From: JBEKYD01 sp049509915
GTDB taxonomy: Bacteria > Acidobacteriota > Terriglobia > Bryobacterales > Bryobacteraceae
Reading direction: 5' to 3'
DNA: 14,477 nt
NCBI GenBank assembly: GCA_049509915.1
Contig: JBEKZL010000195.1
Location: forward strand, 1-14,477
Positions 1 through 6,065 of the stretch are shown one piece after another (within the stretch, counting starts at the first letter, position 1; the number at the start of each line of letters is the position of its first letter). The notes under the pieces are model-generated. The model saw only the letters and a list, made by a program, of their open reading frames with translations, did not search any database and was not told the origin of the DNA. A program made the translations under genes and the position numbers.

Positions 1-1
1 C

Positions 2-91
2 GATCGAATCCATCAATATTTCGAAGAGATCAACGTAGCCCCGGTAGTGTTTCGTTGGAAGTACAAGATGGACGAGACCATTATTGTGTAG
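2..91 (+). pseudogene. C-terminal end of a possible IS630-type transposase (partial at window edge)
   Basis: An open frame enters from the left edge and ends at TAG 89-91. It gives 29 residues ending in VVFRWKYKMDETIIV. The pattern of Y, then E/N, then P and RWKYK near the end resembles the C-terminus of IS630-family DDE transposases, which typically finish with a P-x-RW-x-Y motif. That is recalled family knowledge, not a search result. The following 150 bases hold no gene and lead into the point where the DUF362 gene on the other strand stops matching its family (about 240-245). This fits an IS end there. It could instead be the tail of an unrelated gene. Confidence 0.4.
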
Positions 92-245
92 TTAATAAGA
101 GAATGATGATCTAGGGTTTGCGGCTCCGATGCTGGCATCGGCGTTCGGTGTCGCCGGTGCGGTGGTCTAACTATGGCAGACGCTTCCACACCTCGAACCG
201 TGGTGGTCCACCCTTCCATCAAACGGCCCAACCAACTGCTAGGCG
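92..245. other. Non-coding strip, possible IS end adjoining the broken DUF362 gene
   Basis: No convincing gene lies here; the overlapping ORFs have no recognisable family features. A TA dinucleotide inside CTAG at 239-242 sits close to where the DUF362 gene loses its expected sequence. IS630 elements duplicate TA on insertion, so this is a candidate boundary. I could not identify a matching terminal inverted repeat because the other end lies outside the window. Confidence 0.25.
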
Positions 246-467
246 GAGGACCGTCTTGCCAGGTATGTTCAGACGGAACAGCCGCAATCCGTCCATCAGC
301 AGCGCCTCGATCTTGTCCGAGTATTCGGCTGCATTCAGAATCGCAACAGCTGAACGAGGTCTCCGATAGGACACCGAATGCTTCGGCCAAAACCAATCGG
401 CCGCCATGCCTGTCGTAGCGGCCATGCCAGCCGCCGATCCGACGAAGCGTCGTCGGTCGATATTCAT
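246..467 (-). pseudogene. Truncated DUF362 protein with Tat signal (N-terminus only)
   Basis: The start is ATG at 465-467, overlapping the stop of the upstream gene as ATGA, so the two were translationally coupled. The N-terminus MNIDRRRFVGSAAGMAATTG has a twin-arginine motif (RRRFVG) followed by a small hydrophobic stretch, pointing to Tat export. The next segment, SAVAILNAAEYSDKIEALL through IPGKTVL, resembles the start of DUF362 proteins, where the family normally continues with a KPN motif and runs to about 300-400 residues. Here the family-like sequence stops after about residue 74. The open frame then runs on to a stop at 219 with unrelated residues. The gene is therefore a 5' remnant, probably cut by the mobile element at the left edge. 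Some DUF362 proteins are iron-sulfur proteins; the missing part prevents any functional call. Confidence 0.6.
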
Positions 468-1363
468 CGCAGCACCATGAACGGATGGATCATCTCGCCG
501 CATTTCAGGGCGAGAAGGGCAGTGGCCAGAGTGGCGTTATTCCGAGTTTCGCGATCTTCCCTTATGAGCGTCGCCAGCCGCGCTCGGAGATGCTCGATCG
601 GCTCTTGGTACGCGAACAATGTAAGGATGCACCAGGCGAGACTCTCCACCGACTCGATGGTGGCGGACCTTTGTTTGAGCCAACCCAGACTAGCCTGAAT
701 TGCCGGCGTCCGTTTTTCATCCTGCAGCGCCAATAGTGCAATTGCGGTGGCCTCGACGTGGGCCGAAAGTGCTGCGGCGTATACGACGCTATTCCCCGAA
801 TTCCAGCCCCCGCCGACGCAGACTCGATCCAAAAGCATATCGACACCCAGGCGAATTCGTCTTTCCGTCGCTTCCGTCCGGTTGCAGGCGGTGAACTGTT
901 TGATGGCAATGACACTAAGAGCCGTGGGAATTACCCAACTGGCCGAGCCGGGGAGCCAGGGCCATCCATAAAGGTCCGGGTCGAATCGAACTGCCCGGTC
1001 TGCGAGCTTGAATTTCCAACGCCAAAACCAGCTCCCCTCGCGGCCTTTGGCCGTTAGGAGCCAGGATTGCCCTCGTTCTCTGGCGCCAGACGCGTCGTTT
1101 GCTGAATTCAACGCGCAGATGGCAAGCGCCGTCGTCCATGAGGACTCTCGATCGCCGATGAACGATGGCCAACTGCCGTTCGACAATTGCGCGCGCAGCA
1201 GTGGACGAACGACCTGCTGGCTTGCCAATGGCCGTTCCGCGAGTACGGAGAAAGTTGCGAGGCACGTAGCCTCCAGACTCATTTGGGGTGAGCCGAAAAA
1301 ACTCCAACCACCGCCAGGCAATTCGCGCCGGCGTAGTTCGTTAAGGAGCTCGACATGGTTCAT
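464..1363 (-). CDS. Prenyltransferase/squalene-cyclase-like alpha-barrel repeat protein
   Basis: The 299-residue product has repeated alpha-alpha barrel units with QW-like motifs of the terpene cyclase/prenyltransferase fold: GGGWSFFG near residue 16, QLSNGSWPSF near 59 and GGWNSGNSVVY near 186. It is roughly half the length of a true squalene-hopene cyclase (about 630 residues), and I see no DxDD catalytic motif. It may therefore be a binding or structural member of the superfamily, not a cyclase. I chose ATG 1361-1363. The frame extends upstream to a TTG at 1399, but no good ribosome binding site marks either start. The stop overlaps the DUF362 start (ATGA), so the two formed one operon. 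Such a pairing suggests a joint role in an exported or membrane-linked process, which is inference. Confidence 0.7.
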   Translation of the reverse strand: MNHVELLNELRRRELPGGGWSFFGSPQMSLEATCLATFSVLAERPLASQQVVRPLLRAQLSNGSWPSFIGDRESSWTTALAICALNSANDASGARERGQSWLLTAKGREGSWFWRWKFKLADRAVRFDPDLYGWPWLPGSASWVIPTALSVIAIKQFTACNRTEATERRIRLGVDMLLDRVCVGGGWNSGNSVVYAAALSAHVEATAIALLALQDEKRTPAIQASLGWLKQRSATIESVESLAWCILTLFAYQEPIEHLRARLATLIREDRETRNNATLATALLALKCGEMIHPFMVLR

Positions 1364-1597
1364 GCCGCGATTGTGGCGGATCTTTCCGTATGCGATCAAA
1401 TCGGTTCCCGTCGAGCGCTACCGACAATGATGCCGATGAAGGGATGGAGCGATCGACCGTAACTGAAATTGCGGACACGGCACGACATCACCCCCGCGCC
1501 TCAGTTCAGATCCGTTGGCGCGTACCTTAAGTGGTTTAAGTCTCAATACGATTCAGCCGCTTGCTGAGGCGCTGTTTCGTCTCGCAGGCTGGTCCAT

Positions 1598-1631
1598 TTG
1601 AAAAAAACCACAGCAAGCCATATAAAAAGGC
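1598..1631 (+). promoter_or_regulatory. Sigma-70-like promoter directly abutting the HTH gene
   Basis: TTGAAA (1598-1603) and TATAAA (1621-1626) are separated by exactly 17 bases, close to the sigma-70 consensus. The -10 box ends five bases before the ATG at 1632, so transcription would begin at or within a base or two of the start codon. A leaderless mRNA is expected. The equivalent gene on the other side of tRNA-Pro has the same geometry (4616-4644). Confidence 0.6.
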
Positions 1632-1889
1632 ATGAATTCGAAGAGCCTCCCCCTCGATGTCGGCAGCGGGGGCGCACAAGCCGCCGCTGTTGTTGCACAT
1701 GAAATCCCGCTCACGGTTCGGCAGGCCGCTGTCTTCCTTGGAGTCAGCCCGCAAACGGTGTATCTTTGGGTAGAGCGAAAGCAGATTCCCCACCTCCGCG
1801 TGATGGGTCGAAACATCCGGTTTTTGAAATCGGAGTTGGAGCCATTCCGCGCAACTTTCAGATTTGAGGTGGGCTGTGGCAAGACCTAG
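1632..1889 (+). CDS. Excisionase-type helix-turn-helix DNA-binding protein (module 1)
   Basis: The 85-residue protein has a MerR/excisionase-type HTH from about residue 26 (LTVRQAAVFLGVSPQTVYLW), then VERKQIPHLRVMGRNIRFLKSEL. This is the usual HTH_17 layout, with a helix-turn-helix and a short wing that reads an arginine/lysine-rich strand. Small proteins of this kind act as recombination directionality factors or as regulators of the neighbouring integrase. The C-terminal codons overlap the start of the recombinase gene by 14 bases, so the two are translationally coupled. There is no clear Shine-Dalgarno sequence, and the promoter lies directly against the ATG. Its central region is nearly identical to that of the HTH protein at 4347-4610. 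Confidence 0.82.
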   Translation: MNSKSLPLDVGSGGAQAAAVVAHEIPLTVRQAAVFLGVSPQTVYLWVERKQIPHLRVMGRNIRFLKSELEPFRATFRFEVGCGKT

Positions 1890-2931
1890 CAAACATGATG
1901 GTGCAGTATTCAAACGTAACGATGGAAAGATTCTTTGGATCAGGTACCGCGACCGCGAGGGCAACCTTGTCCGGGAATCGACCTTTACCGAAGACTGGCA
2001 GGAGGCGCAGCGAAAGCTTCGCGAACGCCTTCAGGCCAGAGACGACAAGCTTCTCGAGAAAACACACGAGGCCAACTTGCGCGCTACCTTGCATTTGAAG
2101 AAATCCTTTGGCGCTCGCAAACTCTCTGAGGTTTCGGCCGACGACATCGAGTTTTATCTGCGGCGCCGCCTTCAGGATCGAGTCCGGGTCAAAATCAAGG
2201 CTGGTTTTGCCCTGCGCGAGAGGCTGAAGCCTGCCACGGTTCATCAGGAACTTCGGGTCTTGCGCCGGATTCTCAATGTAGCCGTACGAAAGAAGCTGTT
2301 GCCTTCGAATCCCTGTGCCGGGGTCGAGTTCCCGGTCAAGGTGAAGGGTCTGTTCCGGCCGCATTACATGGGCTGGGCCGAGCAGCAGCAGATCGAGTTG
2401 CAGGCCCCGGATTACCTCCGAAACATCATCCGGATCATCACCGAAACGGGCCTTCGGGTCTATAAGGAATTGATGCCGATGAAGAAGGATCAGGTCGATC
2501 TGGAAAACGCGGTCGTGTGGATTCCGGATTCGAAGACTGCTAACGGGATCGCTGAAGTTCCTTTGACCGAGATCGCGGTGAAGGCGTTTCGGGATCAGTG
2601 GACCGTCGCTGGACAGAGTCCTTGGTTGTTCCCCAGCGATGAGAATCCGACCGGACATCAGAAGACGCTGAAGACGGTTTGGCACGCCACGTTGCGGAGG
2701 GCCAAGGTCCCATATTTCCGGATCTACGATCTCCGCTCCACGTACGCGACCCGCCTGAGCGCGGGTGGCGTGGCGGATGAGTGGGTGACCCAATTGCTCC
2801 GGCAGGGAGACGCCAAGGTGTTCAAGAAGTACTCACAAATGAAGCTGCAGATGAAACGGGAGGCTCTGCAGAAGCTGAACCGGCAGGCGAATGAGAGCAG
2901 CCGGAGTTTTGACACGGAGAGGCCCAACTGA
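1876..2931 (+). CDS. Tyrosine recombinase (integrase), module 1, with internal deletion
   Basis: I start the 351-residue protein at GTG 1876 (MARPSKHDG), matching the paralogue at 3187-4362. An in-frame TTG at 1864 is an alternative, and GAGGTGG at 1866-1872 could serve as a ribosome binding site. The N-terminal segment ends with the WIRYRDREG motif typical of arm-binding domains. The catalytic domain carries R194 (TETGLR), K220 (PDSK), Y284-x-x-R287 (where the family usually has H-x-x-R) and the presumed nucleophile Y319 (FKKYSQM). Compared with the paralogue it lacks 29 residues between about 60 and 62, exactly 87 bp in frame, which removes the first part of the core-binding (SAM-like) domain. 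The product may be catalytically impaired. The 3' end carries iterated 12-base motifs and faces tRNA-Pro. Confidence 0.88.
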   Translation: MARPSKHDGAVFKRNDGKILWIRYRDREGNLVRESTFTEDWQEAQRKLRERLQARDDKLLEKTHEANLRATLHLKKSFGARKLSEVSADDIEFYLRRRLQDRVRVKIKAGFALRERLKPATVHQELRVLRRILNVAVRKKLLPSNPCAGVEFPVKVKGLFRPHYMGWAEQQQIELQAPDYLRNIIRIITETGLRVYKELMPMKKDQVDLENAVVWIPDSKTANGIAEVPLTEIAVKAFRDQWTVAGQSPWLFPSDENPTGHQKTLKTVWHATLRRAKVPYFRIYDLRSTYATRLSAGGVADEWVTQLLRQGDAKVFKKYSQMKLQMKREALQKLNRQANESSRSFDTERPN

Positions 2932-2958
2932 TGGGGTTTTGGCACGGTTTTGACACGG
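2906..2958 (+). repeat. Three copies of a 12-base motif, GTTTTGRCACGG
   Basis: Copies lie at 2906-2917 (GTTTTGACACGG), 2936-2947 (GTTTTGGCACGG) and 2947-2958 (GTTTTGACACGG). The last two share one base, an 11-base step or about one helical turn. The first lies within the last codons of recombinase 1 and the others just after its stop. The mirrored set at 3190-3245 lies at the 3' end of the other recombinase. The arrangement resembles arm-type integrase binding sites flanking an attachment core, which is inference. Confidence 0.6.
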
Positions 2959-3043
2959 TCGGGCCTGTTTTGGGTGGTTTTTGTCCTCGTCGCGGAGTGC
3001 GGCGAGTCAAGAAGTGTTTTAGAATGAAGAGTCCGTCAAATGT

Positions 3044-3120
3044 CGGGGCGTAGCGCAGCCTGGTAGCGCACCTGCCTTGGGCGCAGGGGGTCGGGCGTTC
3101 AAATCGCCCCGCCCCGACCA
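3044..3120 (+). tRNA. tRNA-Pro (UGG), with encoded CCA
   Basis: The full cloverleaf can be drawn. The acceptor stem is CGGGGCG (3044-3050) with CGCCCCG (3110-3116). The D stem is GCGC/GCGC. The anticodon stem CCTGC/GCAGG (3071-3075, 3083-3087) holds loop CTTGGGC with anticodon TGG at 3078-3080. The T arm is GGGCG-TTCAAAT-CGCCC. The discriminator A3117 is followed by encoded CCA (3118-3120). The gene is intact and lies between two convergent integrase genes, so it is the likely attachment site for one or both. No second copy of its 3' end is visible in this window, so the far end of any island lies outside. Confidence 0.97.
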
Positions 3121-3186
3121 AACCTCCTGCTGATTCCAAAAGAGTTGTTCAATTTGGCGTTCCATCGCTTTCGCTATTCCTTTGCC

Positions 3187-4362
3187 TTACTGTGCCAAAA
3201 CTGTGCCAAAACCCGGCCCGGATTGCCCTTTGACTGTGCCAAAACCCTGGCCGCTTTCGTTGGCCTGGCGGTTCAATTTCGCCAGCGCCTCTCGTTTCAT
3301 CTGCAGCTTCATCTGCGAGTACTTCTTGAAAACTTTCGCATCGCCCTGCCTCAGCAACTGCGTGACCCACTCGTCGGCAACGCCGCCGGCGCTGAGCCGG
3401 GTAGCATACGTGGATCGAAGATCGTAGATGCGAAAATATCGAACCTTCGCCCGGCGAAGTGTCGCGTGCCAAACGGTCTTGAAGGTCTTCTGATAGCCGT
3501 CGGGGTTTTCTTCGCTCGGGAAAAGAAACGGGCTGGGTCCTGAGAGAGCCAGTTGCTTCCGAAATGCATCAGCGGCGATCTCCGTCAGAGGGACCTCCGC
3601 AATGCCATTCGGCGTTTTCGAGTCCGGAATCCATACCGTCCCGTTCTCCAGATCGAGCTGCTCCTTCTTCATCGGTGTCAGCTCCTTGTAGATCCGAAGT
3701 CCGGTTTCTGTCACAATCCGGATGACGTTTCGCAGATACTCCGGCCCGGCGACTTCGATCTTCTGCTGTTCCGACCATGTGACATAGTGCGGCCGAAACA
3801 GTCCATCCACCCTTGCCGGAAACTCAACGCCGGAACATGGATTCGCAAACAGGAATTTCTTGCGAACCGCCACATTCAACATGCGACGCAACACACGCAA
3901 TTCCTGGTGGACCGTCGTGGCCTTCAACAGGCCCTTCTCCACGAACCCTTCTTTGGCTTTTACCTGCACTCGCTGCTTAAGCCGCCGACGGAGGAATCCT
4001 TCGATATCGTCCGCGGTCAAGTCGGCGAGTTTGGTGTTCTCGAACATCTTTCTCAGGTGCTTCAGCGCGCGCTCGTTTACCTCGTGGGTTTTCGACGCGC
4101 GGAATGGGGGCCTGGAGAAATTCTCCAAATAAAAATCCGCCCACTCCCCAAAATTGAGATCCTGACCGCGGCGCAGCGCGGGCAGTGTGTTGTTGTCTCG
4201 GGCTTGGAGCCGTTCCCTGAGGCACTTCTGCGCTTCCGTCCAGTCCTCAGTAAGAGTCGATTCTCTCTGGAGAGCGCCGTCCTTGTCCCGGTATCGCATC
4301 CACCAGACCTTCGATCCTTTACGTTCGTACAAGCCCCCATCATGCTTCACTGGTCGTGCCAA
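3187..4362 (-). CDS. Tyrosine recombinase (integrase), module 2, full length
   Basis: The 391-residue protein starts at TTG 4360-4362, preceded by a strong Shine-Dalgarno GGAGGTGG (plus-strand 4367-4374) at six bases. The N-terminal arm-binding segment (WWMRYRDKDG) is followed by a SAM-like core-binding domain (about residues 68-165) with GEWADFYLENF. The catalytic domain has R223, K249, Y313-x-x-R316 and the presumed nucleophile Y348 (FKKYSQM). The first His of the usual H-x-x-R box is Tyr, and the usual LGH box reads LRQ. The C-terminal tail contains FGTV twice, encoded by the 12-base motif repeats. It overlaps the HTH gene by 16 bases and its 3' end is 66 bases from the tRNA-Pro 3' end, the classic layout of an integrase at attL. 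Confidence 0.92.
   Translation of the reverse strand: MARPVKHDGGLYERKGSKVWWMRYRDKDGALQRESTLTEDWTEAQKCLRERLQARDNNTLPALRRGQDLNFGEWADFYLENFSRPPFRASKTHEVNERALKHLRKMFENTKLADLTADDIEGFLRRRLKQRVQVKAKEGFVEKGLLKATTVHQELRVLRRMLNVAVRKKFLFANPCSGVEFPARVDGLFRPHYVTWSEQQKIEVAGPEYLRNVIRIVTETGLRIYKELTPMKKEQLDLENGTVWIPDSKTPNGIAEVPLTEIAADAFRKQLALSGPSPFLFPSEENPDGYQKTFKTVWHATLRRAKVRYFRIYDLRSTYATRLSAGGVADEWVTQLLRQGDAKVFKKYSQMKLQMKREALAKLNRQANESGQGFGTVKGQSGPGFGTVLAQ
3190..3245 (-). repeat. Three copies of the 12-base motif, mirrored (CTGTGCCAAAAC on plus)
   Basis: CTGTGCCAAAAC occurs at 3190-3201, 3201-3212 and 3234-3245. Read on the minus strand this is GTTTTGGCACAG, the same family of motif as the left set. The layout is the mirror image, with two copies 11 bases apart nearest the tRNA and a third about 30 bases further out. 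All lie in the last codons of recombinase 2. The centre of the whole arrangement is near 3075, in the tRNA anticodon arm. Confidence 0.65.
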
Positions 4363-4610
4363 TTCACCACCTCCTGTTTGAACTGTGCGCGGAAGGGCTC
4401 CAACTCCGACTTCAGAAATCGGATGTTGCGGCCCATCACGCGGAGATGGGGAATCTGCTTTCGCTCAACCCAAAGATACACGGTTTGCATGCTGACACCC
4501 AAGTACACAGCTGCTTCGCGAACCGTTAGCGGGACTTCTTCGGCGAGGAGGGCGAGAGCGGCGCCGGCTCCGTCGGTGGACTTGGTTTGGGGGAGGTGCT
4601 TTGGACTCAT
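4347..4610 (-). CDS. Excisionase-type helix-turn-helix DNA-binding protein (module 2)
   Basis: The 87-residue protein is a paralogue of the one at 1632-1889. From LTVREAAVYLGV through VERKQIPHLRVMGRNIRF to the SELEPFRA stretch the two differ at only a few positions, while the N-terminal 25 residues are diverged. The fold is HTH_17/MerR-like, and the probable role is excision control or regulation of the recombinase it overlaps. The start ATG (4608-4610) follows a promoter with no room for an untranslated leader. An alternative role as a simple repressor of the integrase gene cannot be excluded. Confidence 0.83.
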   Translation of the reverse strand: MSPKHLPQTKSTDGAGAALALLAEEVPLTVREAAVYLGVSMQTVYLWVERKQIPHLRVMGRNIRFLKSELEPFRAQFKQEVVNWHDQ

Positions 4611-4615
4611 GCCTA

Positions 4616-4644
4616 TTTGTAAGGCATCTTTGGATTTCCGCCAA
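4616..4644 (-). promoter_or_regulatory. Promoter abutting HTH gene 2
   Basis: Read on the minus strand, TTGGCG (plus 4639-4644) and TACAAA (plus 4616-4621) are separated by 17 bases. The -10 box lies five bases (TAGGC) before the ATG, the same distance as in module 1 (AAGGC). This predicts transcription starting at the start codon. Confidence 0.5.
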
Positions 4645-4757
4645 AAGCGGATACGTACATCGAGTGTGGCTCACGAATCGTCAAATTTGAAGGGTCCCAC
4701 CCTCTATTTGAAGAATCTAGTCCGCACGTGACGCCGTGATTGAAATCGCCGATTTCG

Positions 4758-5411
4758 CTAATCCCGCGCTGCGAACTTTTCATCTATTGCCGCTGCGACC
4801 TTTTTCAAAGACGGGCGGTCGGTTACAGGGCACAAGGCGTAATATTCTGTGCCGTTTACGCGCTTGAAGCCCACGCGCGACCAGTACTGCCGGAGCCTTC
4901 GCCTTGCTATCCGGAATGCGGCCGCCGGATCTTGGAGTCCGTCGAATGGGCACCAACCTGAATTTAGGTAGTTCCGGAACTGAAGGGGAAAAGGCTTCAT
5001 CGCCACTAATCCGCAATTGACACCGAAGAGGTCGACGGTGCGAGAGACCGCCAGCAGGCCCAGTCCACGCTTGCGAAAGCCCGGTTCAATCTCAGCGCGC
5101 TCGAGTATTAGGAGGTCCAGCGACAGGATATTAGGAAATTGACGTCGAACGGCTTTTTTGTATTCCCAATCGTCTGGTTCAAAGAAGGCGGCATGGTACT
5201 CCGCCATTTCTCTGCTCAGGCCGTCCATAACGTCGAACAGATTCTCGCCGACGTCCGCAATGCGCCCGACCTGAACAAGCGAGGCACTGATTTGTCCAAT
5301 GACGACCTTGGATTCGTCATCCCGGATTTCGCCGTCGATTGCCCGGATAAACGTGAAACTCGGCTCGGTCTTCGTGAGAGGTGCCGCAAGGTGGAAAACT
5401 ACTTCAAGCAT
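4758..5411 (-). CDS. GNAT-like N-acyltransferase domain protein
   Basis: I start the 217-residue protein at ATG 5409-5411, because GGAG (plus 5418-5421) sits at a suitable distance upstream; the frame itself opens at 5477. The stretch ILERAEIEPGFRKRGLGLLA (about residues 107-126) resembles motif A of GNAT acyltransferases: a strand, then an R-x-x-G-x-G/A-like acetyl-CoA pyrophosphate loop (RKRGLGLLA), then a helix. The preceding DDWEYKKAVRRQF segment and later YWSRVGFKRVNGTEYYAL are also typical, the latter like GNAT motif B (GFxxx-Y). The substrate is unknown. It lies alone between integrase module 2 and a tRNA fragment, so it is likely island cargo. No toxin-type DUF1778 partner is visible. 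Confidence 0.55.
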   Translation of the reverse strand: MLEVVFHLAAPLTKTEPSFTFIRAIDGEIRDDESKVVIGQISASLVQVGRIADVGENLFDVMDGLSREMAEYHAAFFEPDDWEYKKAVRRQFPNILSLDLLILERAEIEPGFRKRGLGLLAVSRTVDLFGVNCGLVAMKPFPLQFRNYLNSGWCPFDGLQDPAAAFRIARRRLRQYWSRVGFKRVNGTEYYALCPVTDRPSLKKVAAAIDEKFAARD

Positions 5412-5476
5412 CGTATACTCCAATCGCTCTGGAAATGATCTGAATCCGGATTGACATCGGATGGAACCCCGGACCA

Positions 5477-5530
5477 CTCGTTCGTCTCATAACCCAAAGG
5501 TCGAAGGTTCAAATCCTTCCCCCGCAACCA
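5477..5530 (+). other. 3' fragment of initiator tRNA-fMet (probable att site)
   Basis: The stretch contains anticodon loop CTCATAA (anticodon CAT at 5488-5490), stem 3' strand CCCAA, variable bases, a perfect T arm (GAAGG-TTCAAAT-CCTTC, 5503-5519), acceptor 3' strand CCCCGCA (5520-5526), discriminator A and CCA. A72 is characteristic of initiator tRNA. No matching 5' acceptor strand or D arm exists upstream, and the 5' half of the anticodon stem is already degraded (TTCGT where TTGGG is needed). It is thus a partial copy such as that left at the far end of an island integrated into tRNA-fMet. A tyrosine recombinase remnant begins 48 bases downstream. Confidence 0.75.
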
Positions 5531-5570
5531 ATTTTTTCAATAAGTTACGCGGCTTTCTGAGCGCACCACA

Positions 5571-5590
5571 AACTCCCATTAACTCCCAAT
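5571..5590. repeat. Tandem 10-base repeat at the end of the third recombinase
   Basis: AACTCCCATT (5571-5580) is followed directly by AACTCCCAAT (5581-5590). They straddle the stop codon of the recombinase remnant and lie about 40 bases from the tRNA-fMet fragment, a position like that of arm-type sites in the other two modules. The function is inferred from location only. Confidence 0.4.
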
Positions 5591-6065
5591 CGCCGCGACC
5601 GGCTTCTTCTGGTCGACGGTTTCCTCCGTTTTGCTGGACTTAAGGACCATTTCCACAACTTTGCTGTGGGCCTGACGCTTCGTATCCGTCATGGCCTTGC
5701 CGTAAATGTTCATCGTCGTTTGGATGCTGGCATGGCGCATCAACTCCTTTTGGACGGTGAGAGGCGCCCCGGTTTCGTCCAGCCACGACCGATAGCTGTG
5801 CCTGAACGTGTGCCACCCAATATCGCCACCGATCCCGGCAGCGATCCCGGCTCTCCTGATGTGCGTCTTTTGAATTTCCTCCTGGTGGTACGGTCTGCCG
5901 GTGACCGGGTTGGCGAATAACCAACCCTTCGGCGTGGAGAAGGCTCGCTCCTTGTGCAGCATCAGAGCTTCCACCAGCGCAGGATCGAGAGGAACGCTGT
6001 CCCGCGAGTACTCGGTTTTCACGTCCCCAACCCTTCCGTGAACGATGCTCCGTTGTATTATAGGT
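5579..6065 (-). pseudogene. Tyrosine recombinase remnant (catalytic C-terminus only)
   Basis: The frame encodes the second half of a phage-type integrase. The family-like sequence begins around IVHGRVGDVKTEYSRDSVPL, continues through GWLFANPVTGRPYHQEEI and the box HTFRHS (H-x-x-R), then MRHASIQTTMNIYGKA with the nucleophile tyrosine. Here the usual His residues are present, unlike in the other two recombinases, so it is a separate lineage. The first catalytic arginine (G-x-R box) and the whole N-terminal half are missing. An ATG within the remnant at 6022 gives 147 residues but no full enzyme. The loss is at about 6060, where the truncated DUF4874 gene begins on the other strand. Confidence 0.8.

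Noticed and set aside
1858..2793. Long minus-strand ORF of 311 codons opposite recombinase 1
   Set aside because: It is a shadow of a clearly identified recombinase gene and has no family features.
2822..3139. Minus-strand ORF reading GAGRFERPTPCAQ across the tRNA
   Set aside because: This is the well-known antisense translation of a tRNA gene; the tRNA-Pro fold is complete.
3553..4731. Long plus-strand ORF of 392 codons opposite recombinase 2 and the HTH gene
   Set aside because: It is an antisense shadow; the minus strand encodes recognisable proteins with ribosome sites.
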